A DNA stretch of 64,000 nt from Njordibacter sp937773555 (GTDB lineage Bacteria; Pseudomonadota; Gammaproteobacteria; Pseudomonadales; Balneatricaceae): assembly GCF_047730085.1 (NCBI RefSeq), contig NZ_CP159830.1, forward strand, positions 1,116,001-1,180,000, given 5' to 3'. A program made the position numbers and the translations under genes. The notes below the pieces were generated by a model. That model did no database searches, was not told the DNA's origin, and worked only from the letters and a program-made list of their open reading frames with translations. Of the stretch, positions 36,565 to 45,410 are shown piece after piece (position 1 is the first letter of the stretch; each line of letters begins with the position of its first letter).

Positions 36565-37190
36565 TGCGCTTAGAGCTTAATAACATATGTCAGCGATACG
36601 GCGAAGAGGACTTGTTTGTCATTGATCAGTTGCAACTCATTAGCACTGATGCGGTGCACCTTCATGGTCCCAACGGCGTAGGCAAATCTACCTTGATGAA
36701 AATCATGGCAGGCCTTCAAAAACCCACCTCAGGTGAGGTTAGGCGAATGCCTATGGCAGGAGAAAACATGCGGCGCCAAGCAGTCATCTACCTGCACCAA
36801 AATACCTACCTTTTCGACACGGATGTGCGCAGCAATGTGGAATATGGATTACGTATGAGGCGAGAGAAAAATACAAAAAAAGTAGATAAGGCCCTAGCAT
36901 GGGCCGGCTTGGGTCATCTTGAGTATCGCCAAGCTCACTTGCTCTCTGGTGGAGAACGTCAACGCTTAGCCTTGGCAAGAGCCCTAGTATTAGACCCAGC
37001 ATTAGTCTTGCTTGATGAGCCTACCAGTAACTTAGACATTGGGTCTGTGGCGCGTATTGAAGAAATGTTGCAAGACCTGCATCGGCGCGGAACAGGTATT
37101 CTACTGGCGTGCCATCAAGACAACGCCTTGACTAAATTGTGTAATCAACATTGGTTGTTAGCTGCAGGAAAGCTAACAGTTCAGGCTTAG
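36564..37190 (+). CDS. tupC: Tungstate-type ABC transporter, ATP-binding protein
   Basis: ATPase subunit of 208 residues. Walker A GPNGVGKS (35-42), signature LSGGERQRLALARAL, Walker B VLLDEPTSNLD and a switch His in LLACHQD. No regulatory C-terminal domain such as the molybdate-type TOBE domain is present. Starts within the tupB stop (TAATG). Confidence 0.93.
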   Translation: MRLELNNICQRYGEEDLFVIDQLQLISTDAVHLHGPNGVGKSTLMKIMAGLQKPTSGEVRRMPMAGENMRRQAVIYLHQNTYLFDTDVRSNVEYGLRMRREKNTKKVDKALAWAGLGHLEYRQAHLLSGGERQRLALARALVLDPALVLLDEPTSNLDIGSVARIEEMLQDLHRRGTGILLACHQDNALTKLCNQHWLLAAGKLTVQA

Positions 37191-37196
37191 GCCACG

Positions 37197-37823
37197 CTAG
37201 TGTTTTTTAGGCCCAGACCCTTTTTTACCTGAGTAACCCCCTTTAGGTTTGTCTGCAGGGACGCGGAACAATAGATATAAATCTTGCAATAACTCTGGAA
37301 TTTGCTCACACAATTGTTGACAAAACTCAGGCTGCTGACGTAACTCTTCAAGTTCTGCGTCTTCATCTAATTTAGCGGCCAACATGAAGGGTAGCAAGCA
37401 TTCAGCTACATCCTCTTCTTGCTCGGCAAACCAAATATCTTCCTGGCTAAATATCAGCTCCATAAAGCCTTGAGCCCAGTACTCCAGAAGGCAATCGTCT
37501 ACTTGGTCTAGTTCTAGCGTTAGGTCACAGGGAAGATCGATGTCTTGATCAGATTCCAAGCATTCTCGTAAAAAAGCAAACTCTTGGCGCATTAAGTTAA
37601 TAATCTCATGGCGCTCAGAGTTATTTTCAAGCACAGGGTTTTCAGCCATAACTTGCTCTAACCATTCATGCTCTGGCATAGGCGCTGGACTGATCGCTAA
37701 GGCACACAGGTAACCGTGTAGAGCAATGTAATCTAAGGCTTCTTCTTGCACTTTGTCGGATAAAAGATAGGCATCAAGTTGGTCGATTTGGACATCTGTT
37801 AACGGGTCGCTGCTTATGGACAT
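37197..37823 (-). CDS. UPF0149 (YecA/YgfB) family protein
   Basis: Acidic helical protein of about 208 residues: DQLDAYLLS..., a GYLCALAISP motif, and a WAQGFMELI segment, all UPF0149 hallmarks. The tail KPKGGYSGKKGSGPKKH is basic and glycine-rich, but the SEC-C zinc motif (CxCxSGxxxxxCC/H) of YecA proteins is absent. Function unknown. ATG 37823 is chosen; TTG 37841 is an alternative with an AGGT upstream. Confidence 0.85.
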   Translation of the reverse strand: MSISSDPLTDVQIDQLDAYLLSDKVQEEALDYIALHGYLCALAISPAPMPEHEWLEQVMAENPVLENNSERHEIINLMRQEFAFLRECLESDQDIDLPCDLTLELDQVDDCLLEYWAQGFMELIFSQEDIWFAEQEEDVAECLLPFMLAAKLDEDAELEELRQQPEFCQQLCEQIPELLQDLYLLFRVPADKPKGGYSGKKGSGPKKH

Positions 37824-38013
37824 GGGGTGTAACTCTGTCAAATAAATATGACCTATTGTAACTCATGGTAGGCATTAACAGCTAACAAACTAGGCCTCTA
37901 GTATGCTCTAGAGAGATTGTGACCTAACCCCCCATTGTTTTCTTGCCTGTGTTGCTCATCTAGGCCTTTTATAGGGGTGACAGTGAGGCCACCTTCAAGG
38001 ATAATAACGCGCG

Positions 38014-39813
38014 ATGAACGATACTCCTGAAAAACTCTTGCACAGCCTCTTTGGCTACGAACATTTTCGTGGCCACCAACTCGACGTAATTCAGCATGTC
38101 ATTGATGGTGGTGACGCACTAGTGTTAATGCCCACAGGTGGAGGTAAGTCTATCTGCTACCAAATCCCAGCACTACTTAGAGAGGGTGTCGGGGTTGTTA
38201 TTTCTCCTTTGATCGCGTTAATGCAAGACCAAGTCTCAAGCATGCAGCAACTTGGGGTGAATGCACAGGCGTTGCATTCGGGTATTGATTGGCAACTGCA
38301 GAACCAAATTGAACAACAGGCATTAAATGGTGATTTAGATTTACTTTATGTTTCGCCTGAACGATTAATGACTGCTTCGTGTATGAATTTGTTGAGATCT
38401 TGTAAGGTCGCGTTATTTGCTATCGATGAAGCTCACTGCGTGTCTCAATGGGGCCATGACTTTAGGCCTGAATACTTGCAACTAGAGTGCTTGCAACAAA
38501 ACTTCCCAGATATACCCAGAATGGCACTAACAGCCACTGCAGACCGGCCTACGCAGCAGGAAATGGTAAAACGTTTAGGGCTGAATCAAGCGCAACAGTA
38601 CATCAGTAGTTTTGACCGGCCAAATATCCGTTACCGTATTATGCAAAAGCAAAAAGGTAAGCAGCAGTTGCTAGATTTTGTGCAATTGCAGCACCAGGGT
38701 AATGCTGGCATTGTTTATTGTATGTCACGTAAAAAAGTAGATGAAACAGCTCTTTGGTTAGTGGAGCAAGGTGTTCCTGCACTGCCCTATCATGCTGGAT
38801 TAGGCTCAGAAAGAAGAGCTCAAAATCAACAGCGTTTTCTCAATGAAGAAGGCTTAGTAATGGTGGCCACTATTGCCTTTGGTATGGGTATTGATAAACC
38901 TAATGTGCGTTTTGTTGCCCACTTAGACTTACCTAAAAGTATAGAATCGTATTATCAGGAAACAGGTCGAGCAGGGCGTGATGGGCTCCCTGCAGATGCA
39001 TGGATGGTTTACGGTTTACAAGACGTAATGTGGCTGAGGCAGCGGCTGGAACAAACTGATATGGATGCCGCCATTAAGCGCTCAGAGCAGTCTAAACTAG
39101 ACGCCATGTTGGGTTTGTGCGAAATTACGCATTGTCGTCGACAAGCTATTTTAAGCTACTTTAATGAAGCCTCGTCTAACACTTGTGGCAACTGTGATAA
39201 CTGTTTAGAACCTGTGGCCACATTTGATGGCACTGAAGTGGCTCGTAAGGCGCTATCTTGTATTTTTCGAAGCGGCCAACGCTATGGCGTAGCACATTTA
39301 ATTGATATATTAATGGGTAAGCCAACAGACAAGATTAAAGCTGCAGGCCATGACAAAATATCGACCTTTGCATTGGGTCAGGAATTTGATCAAAAACAAT
39401 GGCGCTCGGTATATCGGCAACTTTTGGCCTTGGGCTTAGTGTCCAGTGATCCAGAAAACTATGGTGGCCTGCGGTTATTACCCCCTTGTAGGCCGTTACT
39501 TAAAGGTGAGGCAGAGCTGCAGTTGCGGCTGGATCGTAAGGTGTCTATTAAGGCACCAACAGCAGCTAAAGCAAGGCTTCAAATAGCTGATGCTGATATG
39601 GATTTATGGCAGTTGCTCAGGGAATTACGCATGGCGTTAGCCCAAGATCAGAAAGTGCCTCCTTACGTAATTTTTAGCGATTCTTCCTTATTAGAAATGC
39701 TCCATGCAAAACCTCAGTCACTTTTGGAAATGAGCCATGTGCACGGTGTGGGTGAAAAGAAACTAGACCGCTACGGGGATGACTTTTTAGCTTTAATTCA
39801 ACAACACGCCTAG
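38014..39813 (+). CDS. recQ: ATP-dependent DNA helicase RecQ
   Basis: 3'-5' helicase of the RecF recombination pathway. Walker A TGGGKS (41-46), DEAH box AIDEAHCVSQWGHDFRPEY, helicase C domain with QETGRAGRDG, RecQ zinc site (CEITHCRR...CGNCDNC), winged helix and C-terminal HRDC (about residues 520-595). The 599 residues are close to E. coli RecQ (609). It appears monocistronic. Confidence 0.97.
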   Translation: MNDTPEKLLHSLFGYEHFRGHQLDVIQHVIDGGDALVLMPTGGGKSICYQIPALLREGVGVVISPLIALMQDQVSSMQQLGVNAQALHSGIDWQLQNQIEQQALNGDLDLLYVSPERLMTASCMNLLRSCKVALFAIDEAHCVSQWGHDFRPEYLQLECLQQNFPDIPRMALTATADRPTQQEMVKRLGLNQAQQYISSFDRPNIRYRIMQKQKGKQQLLDFVQLQHQGNAGIVYCMSRKKVDETALWLVEQGVPALPYHAGLGSERRAQNQQRFLNEEGLVMVATIAFGMGIDKPNVRFVAHLDLPKSIESYYQETGRAGRDGLPADAWMVYGLQDVMWLRQRLEQTDMDAAIKRSEQSKLDAMLGLCEITHCRRQAILSYFNEASSNTCGNCDNCLEPVATFDGTEVARKALSCIFRSGQRYGVAHLIDILMGKPTDKIKAAGHDKISTFALGQEFDQKQWRSVYRQLLALGLVSSDPENYGGLRLLPPCRPLLKGEAELQLRLDRKVSIKAPTAAKARLQIADADMDLWQLLRELRMALAQDQKVPPYVIFSDSSLLEMLHAKPQSLLEMSHVHGVGEKKLDRYGDDFLALIQQHA

Positions 39814-39878
39814 CCAGCTATGGTACCATTATTAATTGGCCGAAAAGCCTTATCCTATTACTTTAAAGGAAGCCATTA

Positions 39879-40418
39879 ATGGCCAGTTTACAAGATCAGT
39901 TGCTGAAGGCCGGTTTAGCCAACGAAAAGCAATCTAAGCAAGCCACTAAGGCTAAAAAGAAGCAAACCCGTGATGTGCGTAAGGGTGTGGATATGGGTGA
40001 AACTGCTGCGCAACGTGCGCTGGGTGAAAAACAAGCACAAGCAGCTCGGTCTAAGCAGCTTAATGCGCAGCGTGACGCTGAACATCAAGACCGCGCAGTG
40101 GTTGCTCAAGTGAAGCAAATGTTAGAACGCTGCCGGTTAGACCTAACAGGCGGTGAAGTCACCTATAATTTTGTTGATGGCAAAGCCATTAAAAAACTCT
40201 ACGTCAACGCAATGCAACAAGCTGCTCTAAGTAGAGGTTCGTTAGTAATTGTTGGCTTAGATGAGCATTACTGTGTGGTACCGGCAACTGTGGCTGTCCG
40301 AATTGAAGAGCGTGCGCCAGACACTTTGATTATTCGTGCCGAGTCTGCAGCAGATGACGTTGCAGATGAAGACGACCCTTACGCAGATTTTGTTATTCCA
40401 GATGATTTAATGTGGTAA
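39879..40418 (+). CDS. DUF2058 family nucleoprotein/polynucleotide-associated protein (YaiL-like)
   Basis: Soluble 179-residue protein. A highly basic N-terminal helix (QLLKAGLANEKQSKQATKAKKKQTR) is followed by a compact C-terminal domain (GGEVTYNFVDGKAIKKLYV, VVPATVAVRIEERAP) and an acidic end. The pattern matches the YaiL/DUF2058 family, described as nucleic-acid associated. It overlaps the ttcA start by seven bases. Confidence 0.87.
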   Translation: MASLQDQLLKAGLANEKQSKQATKAKKKQTRDVRKGVDMGETAAQRALGEKQAQAARSKQLNAQRDAEHQDRAVVAQVKQMLERCRLDLTGGEVTYNFVDGKAIKKLYVNAMQQAALSRGSLVIVGLDEHYCVVPATVAVRIEERAPDTLIIRAESAADDVADEDDPYADFVIPDDLMW

Positions 40419-41284
40419 AGCTTGTGAGCCGACTAGAACTTAATGGGCAAGATGCCACGAAACGGCAAAAGAAATTACAAAAGCGTTTGCGCCGTGATGT
40501 AGGCCGCGCCATCGACGATTACGCCATGATAGAACAGGGCGACAAGGTAATGGTGTGCGTGTCTGGTGGTAAAGACTCTTATGCCATGCTCGACATATTA
40601 ATGCAATTGCAACACAGTGCGCCCATAGACTTTGACATACTGGCGGTTAATTTAGACCAAAAACAACCTGATTTTCCAGAACATATATTGCCTAAGTACC
40701 TCGCTGAAGTGGGAGTAGATTTTCACGTTATCGAGCACGATACCTATAGTGTAGTGAAAGCCGTGATTGAAGAAGGAAAAACCACCTGTGGTTTATGCTC
40801 ACGCATGCGCCGCGGTACTTTGTATCGGTTTGCTCAAGAACGTGGCATTACTAAAATAGCCTTAGGTCACCACCGCGACGACATACTAGAAACCTTATTT
40901 TTAAACATGTTCCACGGAGGCAAGCTTAAAGCCATGCCCGCCCGTTTACTCAGTGACGATGGCATAAATACGGTCATCCGCCCTATGGCTTATGCTCGTG
41001 AACAAGACATAGCCGAGTATGCCCAACTTAAGCAATACCCTATTATTCCGTGCAACCTATGTGGCTCTCAGGATAATCTCCAACGCCAACACATTAAAGC
41101 CATGTTGCAAGATTGGGAAAAAAACTATCCAGGCCGAGTAGAAAGTATGGCTAAGTCACTACAGAATGTAGTGCCCTCGCACCTAATGGATACCCAGCTG
41201 CACAATTTTAAACGGGTGCAACGTTCAAATGATGAGCGAATTTGTGAAGAAGCAGACCTGGCGTTACTAAACTTACCGCTCTAA
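40412..41284 (+). CDS. ttcA: tRNA 2-thiocytidine(32) synthetase
   Basis: Thiolates cytidine 32 of certain tRNAs with ATP and a [4Fe-4S] cluster. PP-loop SGGKDS (51-56), first cysteine pair in CGLCSRMRRG, ALGHHRDDILETLFLN, and the third cysteine in PCNLCGSQ. The product has 290 residues. The start is GTG 40412, overlapping the previous gene; another GTG at 40424 is possible. A short GTG-led N-terminus is tolerated because this part is not conserved. Confidence 0.95.
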   Translation: MVKLVSRLELNGQDATKRQKKLQKRLRRDVGRAIDDYAMIEQGDKVMVCVSGGKDSYAMLDILMQLQHSAPIDFDILAVNLDQKQPDFPEHILPKYLAEVGVDFHVIEHDTYSVVKAVIEEGKTTCGLCSRMRRGTLYRFAQERGITKIALGHHRDDILETLFLNMFHGGKLKAMPARLLSDDGINTVIRPMAYAREQDIAEYAQLKQYPIIPCNLCGSQDNLQRQHIKAMLQDWEKNYPGRVESMAKSLQNVVPSHLMDTQLHNFKRVQRSNDERICEEADLALLNLPL

Positions 41285-41325
41285 TGAATCCAATGCTGAA
41301 GGGCTTCCTGTATTAGAGTCTAATA

Positions 41326-41335
41326 CCCCCCCCCC
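41326..41335 (+). repeat. Homopolymeric C10 tract
   Basis: Ten consecutive C bases lie 42 bases after the ttcA stop and about 33 bases upstream of the FMN-binding protein gene. Such tracts slip during replication and, in promoters, can switch expression. Here the tract is intergenic; its length could also be an assembly artefact. Confidence 0.6.
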
Positions 41336-41368
41336 TGATAAATAAACAGTTAAACATCATGGACTTCT

Positions 41369-41938
41369 ATGTATATAACTTCAGAAGACCAGCTTAGAGA
41401 GGTGTATAGCCACCCCAAAGGATCTGCTAAAGCTAGGCCACTGCCGGCTTTAGAGTTACATTCTATCAACTTTATAGCTCACTCGCCGTTTGTTATTATT
41501 TCTAGCTGTTCAGCAACAGGTTCTGTGGACTGCTCTTTGCGCGGCGGCCAGCCCGGATTTGTGAAAGTGTTGAGTAAAAATTGCCTACTTATTCCTGACG
41601 GAAAAGGTAATAACCGCCTAGATAGCCTAGTGAATATCGTTGAAACAGGTGACATTGGTTGTTTGTTCCTAATACCAGGGGTAGATGAAACACTTAGGGT
41701 GAACGGAGTTGTTCGTATTTCGACGGTAGCCGATCACTTAAGTTTTTTTTCAAGTTACTCTAATGCTCCAAAAACTTGCATTGAACTCACTATTAAAGAA
41801 ATGTTTTTGCACTGTGCCAAAGCGTTAATGCGATCACAGCTTTGGTCATCTGAGCCAAAGGTTGACCTTGGGTTATTGCCTACTATTGGGCAATTGATGA
41901 AGGATCAACTGCTATTAAATGAAATACCCGAAACTTAA
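41369..41938 (+). CDS. Pyridoxamine 5'-phosphate oxidase-like flavin-binding protein
   Basis: Split-barrel FMN-binding protein of 189 residues, resembling the MSMEG_1061 branch of the PNPOx family. Visible features are the early RPLPALELHS strand, FVIISSCSATGSVDCSLRGG (substrate and FMN strand), LLIPDGKGNNRLDSLVNI (the conserved D-x-x-G-N-x-R segment) and ETLRVNGVVRIS. Probably a flavin- or F420-type reductase rather than a true PNPOx; substrate unknown. A 10-C tract lies just upstream. Confidence 0.8.
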   Translation: MYITSEDQLREVYSHPKGSAKARPLPALELHSINFIAHSPFVIISSCSATGSVDCSLRGGQPGFVKVLSKNCLLIPDGKGNNRLDSLVNIVETGDIGCLFLIPGVDETLRVNGVVRISTVADHLSFFSSYSNAPKTCIELTIKEMFLHCAKALMRSQLWSSEPKVDLGLLPTIGQLMKDQLLLNEIPET

Positions 41939-42075
41939 ACGCATAGGGTAGCTGGATACCAGCGTGGTTGGTAATTAATGTATAGCAAATACGGATGACC
42001 CGCTGTTTGCTTCTGAGCTAAAGCCCCCAGGGGAATGTTAGCTTCCTATTGGTCATAAAAAAAGGTACTAGAATA

Positions 42076-42453
42076 ATGCAAATGGATGATTCAGTTAATG
42101 TATTTGGTGAAAAATTAGGTATTTGTGGGGTGGATCCAATCACTGGGTTTTACCGCGATGGAGCGTGCAATACTTGTAAAGACGACTTTGGTTCTCATAC
42201 AGTCTGTATTGAAACTTCAAAGGACTTTTTAGACTACTCAAAATCTAAAGGCAATGACCTTACTACCCCAGTACCCGCATTTAATTTCAAAGGATTAAAC
42301 CCCGGAGACAGTTGGTGTGTATGTGCTGGGAGGTGGTTAGAGGCCGAAAAAAACGGTATGGCGCCAAGACTCCATCTGCAAAGTACCCATATAAGAGCTT
42401 TGGAGATTGTGCCTATGGAGCTTCTTAAAAAATATGCCGTAGATTTAAATTAG
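42076..42453 (+). CDS. DUF2237 family protein
   Basis: Small soluble protein of about 125 residues. VFGEKLGICGVDPITGFYRDGACNTCKDDFGSHTVC, GNDLTTPVPAFNFKGLNPGDSWCVCAGRW and RALEIVP form the DUF2237 signature; several conserved cysteines suggest metal or redox chemistry, but no function is known. ATG 42076 or 42082 is preferred over 42049; AAAAAGGT lies just upstream. Confidence 0.88.
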   Translation: MQMDDSVNVFGEKLGICGVDPITGFYRDGACNTCKDDFGSHTVCIETSKDFLDYSKSKGNDLTTPVPAFNFKGLNPGDSWCVCAGRWLEAEKNGMAPRLHLQSTHIRALEIVPMELLKKYAVDLN

Positions 42454-42567
42454 TATTAATCATTAACCCGCTCTGGCTCCGCTGCAAAGAGGCAGGTCAG
42501 GTGTGTAGGGTTACGAATGTTTACATTGGTTAACTAAAATAGACAAGACGTCCTTGCCCTTTGACCG

Positions 42568-43227
42568 TTAGTGGTTTGCTGCTAATTCTTGCATGCGATT
42601 CCACAGGCTGGTGCGTATACCTATGCCATTAGCGTCGCAGCGAGCGCGGTAGGCGTCTATGTCTGAAGTGCCTGCAACAGTTTTGCAGTCTGAGGGCGCT
42701 GGACCTATGGTGATACGTACTTCGTTCCAAGCTAAATCTCGTTCTCTAGGTTGTAAAAGCCCACGTAGCTGACCTTGCGAGGTTAAGTCAAAGCGACGCA
42801 TACCGCCTTCTAAGTTATTGAAGTAGATGCATACACTTTGTCCATTAGCGCCATGTTGATCTAAATAATGGGCAATGGCAGGCACTGCAAAAGCGCCACA
42901 GGCTGTTTTGTGCATACGGATTTCTTTGATACCATTGTCTACGGCATGTTTAAAGGCTTCTTGGAATTGTACTAAAGCCGGTTGGCCAAGGGCGTCATAT
43001 ATTAGGCTGTCTTTACTTTCTACTAATAATTTAGGTGCGCTAATGCTGGAGTCTAAGCCGGCCAAAGAGGTCTCTAATAAATCGCTGTTTGCAATGCCAT
43101 GTCGCAATGCAAAGGTAGCCCGGTGCCCAGCCGTTTTTTGATTCGCTTGGTCAAAACCGCGGCTAGCAACCACTTTTTCTACTATTTGAGTGAGCTGTTC
43201 TGCGCTTACAAGTGTGGTATCGCTCAT
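42568..43227 (-). CDS. Hypothetical protein of unknown family
   Basis: I do not recognise this 219-residue protein. No signal peptide or membrane segment is visible. A well-defined domain seems to span residues 75-190, with alternating strands and helices (SLIYDALGQPALVQFQEAF, GIKEIRMHKTACGAFAVPA, SVCIYFNNLEGGMRRFDL, WNEVRITIGP). Four cysteines: 110, 138, 185, 200. The start is ATG 43227 with AAAGGA seven bases upstream. Codon use looks ordinary, so it is a real gene. Flanked by DUF2237 and a 373-base gap. Confidence 0.7.
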   Translation of the reverse strand: MSDTTLVSAEQLTQIVEKVVASRGFDQANQKTAGHRATFALRHGIANSDLLETSLAGLDSSISAPKLLVESKDSLIYDALGQPALVQFQEAFKHAVDNGIKEIRMHKTACGAFAVPAIAHYLDQHGANGQSVCIYFNNLEGGMRRFDLTSQGQLRGLLQPRERDLAWNEVRITIGPAPSDCKTVAGTSDIDAYRARCDANGIGIRTSLWNRMQELAANH

Positions 43228-43600
43228 TAGGGTTCCTTTGTGTAGTTGTTATTATTTATTTCGTTGGCTATTTTTCTGGATTAATCCGCGTTGCATTGAT
43301 TAAAGTAATGGGCGAGTTTGCGGACATACCAATAACGCTACTTACGGCCGAATGACTCCAGCTTATGCCTGCGGTATTGCGGTAAATTTACACAGTAAAG
43401 CCTGAGTATACGTTTACAGCATGATAGTATGGGTTTGTTGCGCTATACGCAATAATACTTGAATTAAGATGAAATGATTACTGAGTATTAATGCAGGGTA
43501 TTAAATGTGCTTCAGTCTCTGCCAGAAGTGCCATTATTGCCGACTCGGATCATAACAGAAGTGTTATCTTGGAAGATTTAATGGTGCCAACTAAGGGTTC
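43228..43600. other. Intergenic region without a recognised gene
   Basis: 373 bases between divergently oriented genes. I see no RNA gene and no ORF worth calling; a 16-codon Cys-rich frame (about 43505-43555) is too short. Contains a perfect 16-base inverted repeat (43552-43567, arms ATAACA/TGTTAT, loop GAAG) about 34 bases before the hydrolase start, and a TTGCG...CGCAA pair near 43440. Confidence 0.5.
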
Positions 43601-44254
43601 TTGATGATAGATATTGAAACAGGTTTTGGTAGAGTACAAAAGTATGGTTCTGGTGCCATTAATGTGGTTTTTGCACATGGTTCTGGTATTGGTATGAATC
43701 ATGAATTTATGCAGTGCGTAGCGGCAGTAATGAGCTTGAAAGACTTCACTGTGTATTTATTTGAATTTGGTTATATGCAAAAGATCCAGGCGACAGGAGT
43801 CCGACAGCCACCTCCAGCAGTAGCTAAACTTGAACATGAGTACCTTGGATTACTGGATGCACTAGCCTTGCCAAGTCCACTTATTATAGGTGGCAAGTCT
43901 CTAGGAAGCCGTGTGGCTAGTTTAATAGTAGAACGTACCAATGCTTTGGGCTGGTTTGCCCTTGGCTATCCATTTCATCCCCAAGGTAAGCCACAAACAT
44001 TGCGTGTGGAACATTTGTTAACAAGTCATAAGCCTGGATTAATTGTTCAGGGTGCTCGAGATGCCTTAGGTAGTTATGATCAAGTGTTAGGTTATAAATT
44101 GCCAGCTCACATCAATTTATGCTGGCTTGATGATATGGACCATAGCTTTAAGCCTTTTAAAGCCGCCCGCTACAGTCAAATGCAGGCTATTGAACAATCA
44201 GTATTAGATATTGAGCATTGGGCTAAATACACGGTAAAATGCAGTAATATTTAA
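43601..44254 (+). CDS. Alpha/beta hydrolase, KANL3/Tex30-like
   Basis: Cytosolic alpha/beta hydrolase of 217 residues. The FAHGSGIGMNHEFM loop gives the oxyanion hole; the nucleophile is Ser100 in GGKSLGSR, followed by the FALGYPFHPQGKP and VQGARD segments and a final catalytic-type His in DDMDHSFKP. This arrangement matches the KANL3/Tex30 (dienelactone-hydrolase-like) group. Substrate unknown. It is the only gene of its strand before tusA. Confidence 0.85.
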   Translation: MMIDIETGFGRVQKYGSGAINVVFAHGSGIGMNHEFMQCVAAVMSLKDFTVYLFEFGYMQKIQATGVRQPPPAVAKLEHEYLGLLDALALPSPLIIGGKSLGSRVASLIVERTNALGWFALGYPFHPQGKPQTLRVEHLLTSHKPGLIVQGARDALGSYDQVLGYKLPAHINLCWLDDMDHSFKPFKAARYSQMQAIEQSVLDIEHWAKYTVKCSNI

Positions 44255-44317
44255 GTTTAGACGAACATAACTAGTTAATAACCAATTTTTAATCTTGGTT
44301 ATTACAGAGTATAGCAA

Positions 44318-44563
44318 ATGATGCAAAGCTCCCATAATATCGACAGATTATTAGACACCACGGGGCTCTTTTGTCCAGAACCGGTAATGATGTTGCACAG
44401 TATTTTTAAAGACATTAAAGCAGGGGATGTAGTTAAAGTATTAGCTACAGACCCATCCACTACTAGAGACATTCCTAAATTCTGCTTGTTTCTAGGCCAC
44501 GAACTCATAGAACAGGCGCAAGCCAACTCTCAGTATCAATACCTTATTCGCAAAGGCGGCTAA
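44318..44563 (+). CDS. tusA: Sulfur carrier protein TusA
   Basis: Accepts persulfide sulfur from IscS and passes it to TusBCD for tRNA 2-thiouridine synthesis. The redox residue is Cys19 in the CPEPVMM motif, and the protein ends YLIRKGG as E. coli TusA; both have 81 residues. Immediately converges with yheU. Confidence 0.96.
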   Translation: MMQSSHNIDRLLDTTGLFCPEPVMMLHSIFKDIKAGDVVKVLATDPSTTRDIPKFCLFLGHELIEQAQANSQYQYLIRKGG

Positions 44564-44580
44564 TACTGTCTAATTTCTAG

Positions 44581-44799
44581 TTAATCAGTAAATTGCTCGG
44601 CAGGAACTATATTTACAGTTTCATGGAGTTCACTGTAAACCACCACTATTCGCTTTTGTTTTAGCTGTATTTCTAGCTGAGCTACTTTGTCTGCCAAGCG
44701 GGTCTCATAGGCGCCATAGTCTGTACCATCTCGACTCGCAAACTCTTCTAATAGGTGGTTTAGGGTATCTGGGTTTATATCTTGCCATGGCACTATCAT
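44581..44799 (-). CDS. yheU: YheU family protein
   Basis: A 72-residue soluble protein closely matching E. coli YheU: IPWQDI-type start (MIVPWQDINPDTLNHL), SRDGTDYG and the SELHETVNI C-terminus. Function unknown. It follows the lipoprotein gene by 14 bases on the minus strand. Confidence 0.92.
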   Translation of the reverse strand: MIVPWQDINPDTLNHLLEEFASRDGTDYGAYETRLADKVAQLEIQLKQKRIVVVYSELHETVNIVPAEQFTD

Positions 44800-44813
44800 G
44801 AATTAATCCGCCG

Positions 44814-45410
44814 TTAACTTTGAGGAGAGCAGAAATTGAGCTGACTGCGATAACGCTGAGCTTGACTTGCAACATCTTTGGCTACGCCTAACAACCACGG
44901 TTTTGCTAAATAGGATTTTTTAGCAAAACCTCTGTTGCCTTCGTGATAAGCCAAATAAAGGTTGTAAGCGTCGTTTCGATGTATTTTATTCAGGCGCACA
45001 GACCGACTATTGTACCAGCCTACAAAGTCGATGGCATCGTTAAAGTTAGTGCGTTCAGCATTGCTGTAACCGGTGAGTTGTTTATACAAAGTCCAAGTGC
45101 CGTTAATCGCTTGGGGGTAGCCATAAGCGGTGGAAAGGTGGCGACCTGGAATAATACCAAATGCCATTTTTCGAGGAGGCCTAGCAGTAGCATTAAAGCC
45201 AGACTCATGATTGATAAATGCCATGCTAATAGTCTGATCTATTTGCCATTGTTGTTGAGAAGCACTGGCACTTATTTGCCAACTTTCAAACTGTGCAAAA
45301 ATGCCACACACGTTGTCTGGTGTGTGTGGTTTACCCTTATTGTCACCGATGCTGCTGCATGCACTTATTAACAGCAGAAGGAGGCTTAATAGAGCAAGCC
45401 TAGAGTACAT
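44814..45410 (-). CDS. Lipoprotein with lysozyme-like (SLT-type) transglycosylase domain
   Basis: Predicted lipoprotein of 198 residues. The signal sequence ends in a lipobox, LISAC, with cysteine as the lipidated residue. The rest looks like a small lytic transglycosylase-like domain: FINHESGFN (Glu in the catalytic position), GIIPGRHLSTAYGYPQAINGTW, YNLYLAYHEGNRGF. It could trim peptidoglycan, but activity is inferred. ATG 45410 is used; a GTG sits directly in front. Confidence 0.85.
   Translation of the reverse strand: MYSRLALLSLLLLLISACSSIGDNKGKPHTPDNVCGIFAQFESWQISASASQQQWQIDQTISMAFINHESGFNATARPPRKMAFGIIPGRHLSTAYGYPQAINGTWTLYKQLTGYSNAERTNFNDAIDFVGWYNSRSVRLNKIHRNDAYNLYLAYHEGNRGFAKKSYLAKPWLLGVAKDVASQAQRYRSQLNFCSPQS

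Noticed and set aside
42850..42930. Carbonic-anhydrase-like HxxxCG motif in the unknown protein
   Set aside because: Beta-carbonic anhydrases need His-x2-Cys plus an upstream Cys-x-Asp-x-Arg; here spacing is His-x3-Cys and the first part is absent.
43505..43555. Short Cys-rich 16-codon frame in the 373-base gap
   Set aside because: No ribosome binding site, tiny and not conserved as far as can be judged; chance frame.
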